Shown here: piece after piece, positions 1 to 8,013 of the stretch
Position numbering within the stretch: position 1 is the stretch's first letter
Layout of the letters: each line of letters opens with the position of its first letter
NCBI GenBank assembly: GCA_958430865.1
Contig: CAUDNR010001246.1
Span: 1,384 to 17,493, forward strand
Direction: 5' to 3'
Origin: Entrophospora sp. SA101
Taxonomy: Eukaryota; Glomeromycota; Glomeromycetes; Entrophosporales; Entrophosporaceae
Length of the DNA stretch: 16,110 nt
The notes under the pieces: generated by a model
Databases searched by the model: none
The model's input: the letters and a program-made list of their open reading frames with translations, nothing else
What the model was told of the DNA's origin: nothing
Program-made: the position numbers and the translations under genes

Positions 1-91
1 TAACTCAAGGCTTTGACCTGCAATAAAAATATATCTTATAAATTAAATAATACAACAAAAACTATTAGCTAGTAAAACATTTAAGATATAG

Positions 92-231
92 GAAAAGCTT
101 ATTTGTCAATAAAAGCTGGTGGCGAAGAAACTTGTTTTCAACTTTTAAAATTGGATGCTAATTTTGATCCAAATAAACAGCTTAGCACAATGCCTATATA
201 TAACAATTTCGAGTCTAACCTGTTTTGTTAG
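92..231 (+). CDS. Possible 3'-terminal exon of an unidentified gene
   Basis: A frame of 44 codons stays open from an AG acceptor (GATATAG, ending at 91) to TAG at 229-231. The translation starts AYLSIKAGGEETCFQLLK and has a mixed, protein-like composition that is unusual for this A+T-rich DNA. No upstream exon or GT donor can be placed in the 91 bases before it, so the rest of the gene would lie outside the window. I do not recognise the protein. It could also be a chance frame or a gene remnant. Confidence 0.3.
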
Positions 232-576
232 CATAGTTCTATCTATCTATATTCCAAAAATTTTAAATATTAGAAATTTATTATAAAATGGTAACGATTT
301 TAAATTCTAAACCAACTATACTACACTATTTTCCATCTGCTTCTACTATTATTGCACTATTTCTTCACTTTACTTGGTCACGATTCTGTTTTAAAAAAAA
401 AATAAGCAATCATGAGTTTTTAGCCACAATTATAAACTCAAAAAGCCCAAGTCCATCATGATAGTAATAGCGAAAATCCAAAACGAAATTAAATTTGAAA
501 TTTGAAATTCGAAATTCTGGATTAAAAAAAAATATTGCTTTTAAATTATGTTAAGCAATTTTGATTCTCGAAGTTT
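232..576. other. Intergenic DNA with a short GAAATT tandem repeat
   Basis: No coding frame of note is visible on either strand. At 485-517 the 6-7 base unit GAAATT(T/C) occurs four times, interrupted once. The rest is A+T-rich DNA with homopolymer runs. It probably holds the 3' flank of the candidate exon that ends at 231. Confidence 0.5.
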
Positions 577-912
577 TTATTTGTCAAATTCTAAGAGTGC
601 TTGCTGGAAGACCTCCTGACATTGTTTGAATAAAGATATCTTGGCAAGTATGATTCCACCTGTATATTTCAGGGATTTAGGATTGGGGATTGGACCAACT
701 TTGGGCGCCACAATATTAATAAAAAAGTACATTATTGGGAATTTATTGTCTTTAAAGACGATTCCTCGATGACTTGCATGATAAATATCGGTTTTTGGCA
801 CCAAAATGAAGAGAAAGCCTTGGAACATATATATTATCCAAAATTGTTTCAATATTTCTGATTCTCGACATTTTTTATATAAAATAAATGCTATTTGGTT
901 TGTTTTGATCAA
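577..912 (-). CDS. Unidentified 111-codon open frame (orphan or gene remnant)
   Basis: An ATG-to-stop frame of 111 codons. In DNA this rich in A and T, stops are frequent, so a frame this long is unlikely to arise by chance. The composition looks protein-like, with a hydrophobic stretch near residues 24-38 (KQFWIIYMFQGFLFI) and a C-terminal end rich in Q, E and L (QEVFQQALLEFDK). I recognise no family or motif. No flanking splice signals convincingly extend it. It may be one exon of a decayed gene, since this window contains several broken multi-copy genes. Function unknown. Confidence 0.3.
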   Translation of the reverse strand: MIKTNQIAFILYKKCRESEILKQFWIIYMFQGFLFILVPKTDIYHASHRGIVFKDNKFPIMYFFINIVAPKVGPIPNPKSLKYTGGIILAKISLFKQCQEVFQQALLEFDK

Positions 913-1159
913 AGTTCACGTTTTTCATTGATTCAAAATATGTATCACACGAGCAAGTTTAATATTATGCTGGTTTAATTGCAACATCGAAATGAAAAAT
1001 AACCTGCAACCTAAATTGTGTCTTTAAAAATAAAAACATATTATCTTTTTATTTTGATTGTTTTCAAAATCTAAAGACTGTATACTTGATAACACACACA
1101 CCTGTTGTGGTTGATAAATTAATGAGAATCTAATGGATATAATGAATTCGAAGAAACTA
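913..1159. other. Non-coding stretch next to the truncated reductase
   Basis: No supported gene. A minus-strand frame crosses part of it, but that frame is mostly the neighbouring microsatellite read out of phase. I searched here for the missing C-terminal third of the aldo-keto reductase (the SPLASGLLTGKY region and the NADPH-binding end) and did not find it. Confidence 0.5.
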
Positions 1160-2426
1160 CTAAATAGAAATAGAAATAGAAATATAAATATAAATATAAA
1201 TATAAATATAAATATAAATATAAATAGGATAGAAATAGGAATGTGTGGCTGCTCCCATTTTATATTCTTTAAACAAATGAATATATTCGGTTTCAACTCT
1301 TTCTCGATGAAACATATTATATTGTACCTGTAATAATAATAATTATGATGACATTAATAATTATTATTATGATTATGATGATTATTGATTGATTGATAAT
1401 TGATTGATTGATTGATTTTATTGATTGATTGATTGATTGATGATTTAAATAATTAAATCATTAATTAATTGTCAACTTACTTGTTCGACCTAATTTATTA
1501 TTATATTATTATCATTATTATAAGTCGAAGAAAAATATTTAATTATAATTATAATTGTGATATTGATTATTAATAATAAACCATAAAGGTAATAGTAATA
1601 CTCAATTAATGTACCAATGGAGGTATGAGACCCAATCTATTTGCTATACCATGTGCTTCAACGATCTGATATGCAGGCCATTCAGATGTTCCCCAATAAA
1701 ATGCTTTACCCTGATCAATCACAAAATTAAATGCTCTAACTATTTCTTCCATTGGCTAAAAATAAAAATAAATAAATATGTATTAAAAAGATTTATAGAT
1801 CCAGTTAAAAATAATCATCATCATTGATCCTAATCAGTAATTCTGATCCTTAATCTAATTGATCCAATTAACCATTAATCATCTCATTAATCATCATTAT
1901 CAACTTACAGTATCAGGATCTGGTCGATGTGCAAATACTATATCTACATAACATAAACTTAATCTTTTTAAAGAAGCATTCAACCCTTCGACAATATGTT
2001 TCCTAGATAACCCTCTATCATTAGGGCCTTTTCCACCCCAAAATATTTTTGTTGATATTACAAAATCTGAACGTTTCCAATTCAACATTTTGATTGCATT
2101 ACCCATATCTAATTCAGATTTCCCACCGGCATATACCTCGGCTGTATCAAAATAATTTATTCCATTATCAAACGCTACTTGCATACATTCTCTTGTAATT
2201 TCTATTATTATTATAAAAAGAAATTATTTAAAATAAAAATGTATATATCAAGCTTAATCGTGATGAATTAGATTATCGATCAATTACCAGGAGAAACTTG
2301 GCCACCAAAAGTTACCCACCCACCAAGAGAAAGAACCGATACTTTAAGCCCGCTGTGCCCTAAATACCTATATTCCATTTTAGTTGTTTTTTTGTTTTTT
2401 TTAGGAGGTTTAGGGTCTAATTCCAT
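1160..2426 (-). CDS. Aldo-keto reductase (K+ channel beta-subunit type), 3'-truncated, probably non-functional
   Basis: Five exons join in frame: 2426-2288, 2201-1909, 1755-1615, 1489-1481 (9 nt) and 1327-1160, giving 249 residues. Enzymes of this family are NADPH-dependent reductases folded as a TIM barrel. Family motifs are clear: [83 protein letters not shown] and [13 protein letters not shown]. The catalytic tetrad is present as D65, Y70, K98 and H138. After KEYKMG (residues 214-219) the conserved TTIWSPLASGLLTGKY segment and all of the NADPH-binding C-terminus are missing. The frame instead reads AATHSYFYP, then (Ile-Tyr)7(Ile-Ser)3 from a microsatellite, and stops at TAG 1162-1160. Full-length members have about 330 residues. 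M17 (2377) is an alternative start. The first 219 residues are free of stops, so the truncation looks recent. Confidence 0.85.
1163..1240. repeat. Hexanucleotide microsatellite (AAATAT/AAATAG)
   Basis: On the plus strand, three AATAGA units are followed by seven AATATA units, then imperfect copies around AATAGGATAGAAATAGG. Because the unit is six bases long, the minus-strand reductase frame passes through it without a shift and reads alternating Ile-Tyr and Ile-Ser. The repeat sits exactly where the reductase loses similarity to its family. Confidence 0.9.
1334..1446. repeat. TAA/GAT and (TGAT)n microsatellites inside reductase intron 4
   Basis: Runs of TAA and ATG/ATT triplets (about 1334-1384) lead into repeated TGAT tetramers (about 1385-1443), broken by short interruptions. 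They lie in the 153-nt intron (1480-1328, minus strand) between the 9-nt exon and the last exon of the reductase. Confidence 0.85.
1481..1489 (-). other. 9-nt internal microexon (Val-Glu-Gln) of the reductase
   Basis: The reverse strand reads AAATTAG, then GTCGAACAA, then GTAAGTTG: an acceptor, nine bases and a consensus donor. The nine bases encode V-E-Q. Placed between LGLIPPL (end of exon 3) and QYNMFHRER (exon 5) they restore the family segment IPPLVEQ(P)QYNMF. All three junctions are phase 0. The donor of the next intron is identical (GTAAGTTG) to that of intron 2. Confidence 0.8.
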
Positions 2427-2951
2427 ATTTTTAATTTTGGTTTTTTTTTAATTAAAAAAGAGAGAAACGATTTTTAACCAAAAAAAGTAAATGTGATGTA
2501 CACACGTACGTGTACTAACCAATAAATATGATTTTTTATTATTTTTTAAAAAAAAACCCCAACTTTACCACTACATACACTCTTTGTATTTATATTCATT
2601 TATATCAATAAGATTCGATTTCCGATTTTCAATGATAATAGATTACAGCGAACAATATTATTATCGTGTGCATTGGAAAAAATTTTAGTCGTGTAAATCA
2701 TCATCAAAAATATTGGCTGCTAATTCTTTTATCCGTTACGATAATTTAAATCATTATAGGATGTAACAAACAAAAACTAATGCCAGAATGTCAAGTAAAA
2801 AAATGCATAAAAATAAATTTCAATTTATTATTTACTATTTTGGATACATGTAAGAGATTAATCACCTTTTGGATTTAAATTCTTTCCGATTTTTATTATT
2901 GTATGTTGTATAACTTAAACGTGCATGATTGTTTTTTTGTAAAAAGATTAA
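2427..2951. other. Intergenic; divergent promoter region of the reductase with a 12-bp palindrome
   Basis: Upstream of the minus-strand reductase lie long T and A tracts (2391-2400, 2441-2449, 2544-2554) and a perfect 12-bp palindrome, ACACGTACGTGT, at 2502-2513, which could be a dimeric-protein binding site. The downstream half has only short open frames. Nothing else is supported. Confidence 0.5.
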
Positions 2952-4992
2952 TTTAGAATCAATTGGAATCGCGTCTATGAAATTAATCCTTCCAATTGCA
3001 TTATCATCATTTCCGCGAAAAAATTTGCTTTTCACCACTACGATGATAAAGCCGAAATTATTATGTATTTGGTTGATGATTACCAAAAAAGATTACCTAA
3101 TACTACATCCTTATCTGATGTTGCACATATGGCTACAACTATGATTCATACACCATGACTTTCTCCAATACCCTGTTTATCTTCATTTTTTGATGATAAT
3201 GATATTCATACAATACATAATCCTAATAATGTGGATGCTGAATTACTTAGCTAGGCTTTAAAATATGATTATATCTTATGTTTTGGGATTAGTTATACGG
3301 AACAAAGTTCTAAATGGTTTTGTATACCAGATAGTTCAAAGCTCCCTGAAAGTGAACTTATCAATTCACTTATGATACATACTTATGACATTGATTTACA
3401 AAATAATCTACATGAAAATAGGAAAATGGATACTGTAAAACTTGTTGATTTTGTTTCCCAAGATTTGAAATCTTTACCTGATTATCTTCAAGCTATAACA
3501 CCATTTGTTGAATTATCTGAACTTCAAGAATATTTAAATAAGTATGCCATTCCAGTTCCAGCTGATTTTCCTGGTCAATATTATGTTTGTAAAGCTATTA
3601 CTTTAAAAAGATTATATGGTGATGATATAGATATCCCTAATCAAATACTTCATCTAGTACCTTTTTTAGGACCTTTACATGTATCATTAAATACTAGAGA
3701 ATCAACAATAAAATTATATTACCCATTTTTCAATTTATTATATAAGAAGATATTTAAGAAAACAAAAATTTATCACTTACACCTCCTCCATGTTTGGTAA
3801 ATTATTTATTGTGTATCTCATGATCAAGATGGATAATTATTAGAGATACAGTTATTAATAAATTTGGCATACAAAAAAATCTTGAATATCACACATCTTT
3901 AGATTTATTAGATAATATTGTACCAGCAACATTGGATATTTATGCAATTTTATTTTGTCATTTTGAAGAATATTTGGAAACAATCTTTCAACTTTGGACT
4001 ATTATGAAACAATTTGGGAGAAAAAATTATGATAAAATAATGATAGCTTTTATCTCTGATGTTCTTTATTGGCAAAGCATTGAACATCCTATGTACAATA
4101 TTTTATCTGAAAATTTACAAGAATTTAATGAATATTTTGTAGAAAATTTTCATAGCCTAATTCGTCAACATACTGTGGGTAAAAATTATAACCCAGAAGG
4201 ATTGAGGCGTGATGCAATATCTATTGATAATCAAAGACATAATAATGATTTTATGAAACCTTTTGTTAATACTAAGAAATATCCATATACTAAAAAAAAT
4301 ATTGATATTATGGTAAAACAGACAGCTCTTTTCCTTATTGAATTTTTTCAAAACATTTGGTCTAATTCAACATCTCCACAGCATGCACCACAATCTACAA
4401 CAAGACCAATTAAATCAACTGGTCATAAGTTTTTTGTATTAAATGAAATTATGAAAATAAGGACTTATCTATAGGATATCACACAAAAAGTCCTCCAAAC
4501 CTCAACATATTTTGTGGTGCAAAAGATCATGACATTAATATAGAAATTGATCAATTACAACTTTATGAAAAAGTTCTAATACGTGGTCATTGGTATCATA
4601 ATGAGTGTATTCAAAAGATGGATTTTAAATGTCATTATTGTTTAAATTATCTTGTAGATGGAATTAATGTATTATCATCCACTTACAATGATAGATTGGA
4701 AAGTCAAGTTACAAAAACTGATCAAATTGGATTAGAAAATCCTGATGAATTAGATTCATCACCAAATGATGATGATGATAATAATGATGATTTTGATGAA
4801 TTCAATTCTAACTTACCATCAAACAATCTCAATATAAATATTAGAGCTGCTTTAATTAAATTACAACAAGGTAAATATAAATAAAATTTATAATAAAATT
4901 TTTTTATTATTTTATAGTTTTCTAATGATAATTTTTTAAAAAATAAATTAGAGCCTGTTCCAGAACCTTTAATGGATACTTCTGAAAATTAA
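2952..4992 (+). pseudogene. Decayed gene of an expanded family with a RING-like C-terminus
   Basis: Coding similarity runs through three frames. The first block (2952-3770) contains TGA at 3156 and TAG at 3252. The frame then shifts near 3770 to a block with TGA at 3821 that stays open to 4474, and shifts again near 4465 to a block ending TAA 4882-4884. Conserved-looking parts are GPLHVSLNTRES, WIIIRDTVINKFGIQKN, LLDNIVPATLDIYAILF, VENFHSLIRQHT and GYHTKSPPNLNIF. The end has Cys and His in a RING-like layout (CGAKDHD, then HWYHNEC, then CHYC), followed by an acidic Asp/Asn-rich tail. An AG acceptor at 2955-2956 (ATTTAG) may open the first visible exon. A possible terminal exon, about 4915-4992, follows TTTTATAG. 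From memory this matches a multi-copy family of unknown function in arbuscular mycorrhizal fungi; that match is untested. Confidence 0.65.
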
Positions 4993-5245
4993 TTTTCACT
5001 ATTTATTTATATTATTATTTTATTATTTGATCAACCAATAAAAATTTCAATTTCTGTATTACAATAAACAAATAAATTGATGTACTTATTTGGAAATGCG
5101 CACATGTTAAAAAAAGATCATCTGTATGCAGTACAGTGTGTGTCACGGTAATACATCCACTTTTATATAGAGGGGTCAAATTTCATTTGTAGATCTAAAG
5201 ATCACGTGTGGCAAAAATAAAAAAATTTTTAAAATTCTATTTCTG
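4993..5245. other. Intergenic, nothing supported
   Basis: A+T-rich DNA with one less A+T-rich stretch (about 5096-5160 and 5195-5215) and no coding frame. It separates the 3' end of the plus-strand pseudogene from the 3' end of the minus-strand transposase remnant. Confidence 0.4.
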
Positions 5246-5937
5246 TCAAGATTGAATCTGGTATTTTTCTGTAGACTTATATCTTTTCACAGCATACTCA
5301 GCCTGTTTCATATCCAACCCTTTTCTATAACAATCCATATATCAAGCTGATTTCCTTTCAAATTTGCGAATTGAATATAAGGAAACAGAGCCCAAAGCCA
5401 AAGGAACAGTTTTCAACAAACCTGTCCAGGTATAGTTACAATTTTCTCTTGCAAACCTCTTGGTTGCACCCAATACATCTCTATGTAATTTAATTCACAG
5501 TGATATTTTGGATAAAATATCACCTTGTGACCATGAGCTTCAATGATTTCTTGAATCAAAAGTACTTGGGCCATAAAATCTGGTTGTGCTCCTAATCTAT
5601 GTCTTGCACAACAATTTGGATAGCTTGTGTTTGCTTCAATATTCTTATTATTGAAAGTTAATCTCAACCCTTCTTTTGGCCATAATTCACACTCTTCTAA
5701 AATTAATTTTATTCCTTTGGGTTTTCCATCAGGAAAATCCATTATTTGAATTTTTCCATCAAAGATTGTATCTTGCATTTTAGGTTTTTTTTCATTTCCA
5801 CCTGGATTCAAATTCATATTGTTTACATTTAAAGCATTGTCTGCAACTTTTGCATGACTTGAAAAATTATCAAAAGCAAAAACTGCAACTGCATCTGGGC
5901 GAGTGGCCTCAAATATTGGAATTGCACAATTAATTAT
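5246..5937 (-). pseudogene. Broken DDE transposase-like gene (C-terminal half)
   Basis: After an AG acceptor at 5939-5938, an open frame runs from 5937 to the TGA at 5413-5415. It contains FAFDNFSSHA (candidate second catalytic Asp), MNLNPGGNEKKPKMQDT, GKPKGIKLILEECELW, a Cys pair (NCCARHRLGAQPDF) and [17 protein letters not shown], whose LNYIEMYW resembles the third acidic residue context (LNxIExxW) of Tc1/IS630-type transposases. Just after the W, one G seems lost near 5470. The next frame continues with [39 protein letters not shown] (5344-5342) and YMDCYRKGLDMKQAEYAVKR, ending TGA 5248-5246. The N-terminal half with the first Asp is not found upstream. One frameshift plus one premature stop mean it is dead. 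I recall a widespread fungal transposon family of this form; the exact superfamily is uncertain. Confidence 0.7.
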
Positions 5938-5994
5938 CTATAATAAAAATGTTTTTAATTTCTATTTTTATTTAATAAAATTAAATAGAAAAGA

Positions 5995-6192
5995 TTGCTA
6001 GAAGACCAATTATTTTGGATGTATTACTGTGACACACATTGTACTACTACTTACAAATTCACACCACACAAAAAGAATAGTAAAAGACATCTAAGTCACC
6101 AAACTTGGATCAATTGGGTTACTGCTAAGCCCATTGTTAAGCTCAAAAGTTTGGTTCAAGCAAAGACTAAACACAATCACTGGATTAAATAA
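5995..6192 (+). pseudogene. Possible fragment of a Cys/His zinc-binding transposon protein
   Basis: An open frame of 65 codons starting with TTG. It carries YYCDTHCTTTYKFTPHKK followed by KRHLSHQTW. The order C-x3-C, then a basic stretch, then H-x3-H recalls the short zinc-finger-like N-terminus of some fungal KDZ-type transposon proteins. The match is loose, no neighbouring part of such a protein is visible, and the frame may be chance. Confidence 0.2.
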
Positions 6193-7011
6193 CATGATCA
6201 AATCAAATATATTGTAAATATCCAGCAAATAATTCCTCCATCCATAATGTTTCATTTGATATTGATTGCAATTTTTTTTTAATTATATCAAAATTTGCAG
6301 TTTTCAAATTGTTATTTCTCCCCCATTTTCAACAATAAGGTACCAGATGTGTGAAAAGGTAGTAAATAGGTAATATTTTAAAAACTCGAGAGTTATTTGC
6401 ATTTTAAAAAGTTCAGTTCTGCACTGTACAACCAGAAAAAAATTTCTTTGATAAAAATGGAAGAAAACTGGATTGATCGACATTAATATATCAATATTAA
6501 TTAATAATATTAATGTTCACAATTTCGCGCGTGACCTCTAGAATTTAATTGGGGAAAAAGTGAACAGGTAGGTAGGTATCAAAATGTATTTAATATTAAT
6601 GCAAGCAATGGTTAAAAATAGAGCTAATAACATTCATCAGAATAATAACAATAATAATACTTTAATAATATAATAAATAAATCACATTTTCAAAAATATT
6701 ATCATCTAAATTATATTAAAGTCAGTAGCCATGATTCCCTATAAAAATGAATTTAGAAAATGAGCTTTTATGAATTATCGAGTTTCTTTACGTATAAATT
6801 TAGATATAAGCAGGCATACTTTGAAGATATATATAGATAAAGAAAGGGGCTCTCGATAAAAATACTAATGATCTGCAATTTAATTTTTTTATTTAAACTT
6901 AAATTTTGAAAAAAAGTACATTTTTGCCTCCTTTCTTCTAAAAGTTGTTATTTAAAAAATTACTTTTTATTTAAATCCTTATTTTATCTAAAAAACGAAG
7001 CAAATAAAAAA
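6193..7011. other. Intergenic; upstream region of the YOP1 gene
   Basis: No coding frame of note. At 6481-6515 the arms CATTAATAT and ATATTAATG form a 9-bp inverted repeat with an A+T loop. The last 120 bases before the YOP1 start are T-rich and A-rich tracts, as expected of a promoter and 5' leader in such DNA. Confidence 0.5.
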
Positions 7012-7800
<789 letters not shown>

Positions 7801-8013
7801 AAATGGTTAAAAAGAAAAGAATAAAAATGGAGGCGAAAAATACATTCAATGTAATTTATTTAATAATAAATAATAATGTATAATTTATTGTATTTTTTAT
7901 TTATAAGTTCTACATAATATAATGCAATAAAATAAAATTGACCAATAATCAGTTATATTGTAAATCATACTTCACGCGATTTATATATACTTCCTTAAAA
8001 TAATTATTTAAAA
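7801..8013. other. Short spacer between YOP1 and TAF5
   Basis: 213 bases holding the YOP1 3' flank (AATAAA at 7820, 7865 and 7926) and the TAF5 5' flank with a TATA-like TTTATATATAC at 7980-7990. I looked here for a LisH-coding exon belonging to TAF5 and found none. Confidence 0.6.

Noticed and set aside
1024..1333. Open frames on both strands rich in Ile/Phe or Asn/Ile/Arg
   Set aside because: They are the hexanucleotide microsatellite read out of phase. The only frame with family similarity here is the reductase frame.
1385..1446. CRISPR-like array
   Set aside because: The repeat is a simple tetranucleotide microsatellite without spacers, in a eukaryotic intron.
1609..1827. Plus-strand open frame of 72 codons
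   Set aside because: It lies opposite exon 3 of the reductase and has no protein-like similarity.
2862..3144. Open frames on both strands at the start of the first pseudogene
   Set aside because: The frame that continues into the family similarity (FHHYDDKAEIIMYLVDDY) is a different one.
4157..4351. Minus-strand frame of 64 codons
   Set aside because: It is a shadow of the well-supported plus-strand pseudogene block.
3156..5344. TGA as a sense codon (alternative code) to explain in-frame TGA in the broken genes
   Set aside because: Intact genes here use TGG for Trp and end at TGA (YOP1, TAF5). The same pseudogenes also have TAG and frameshifts.
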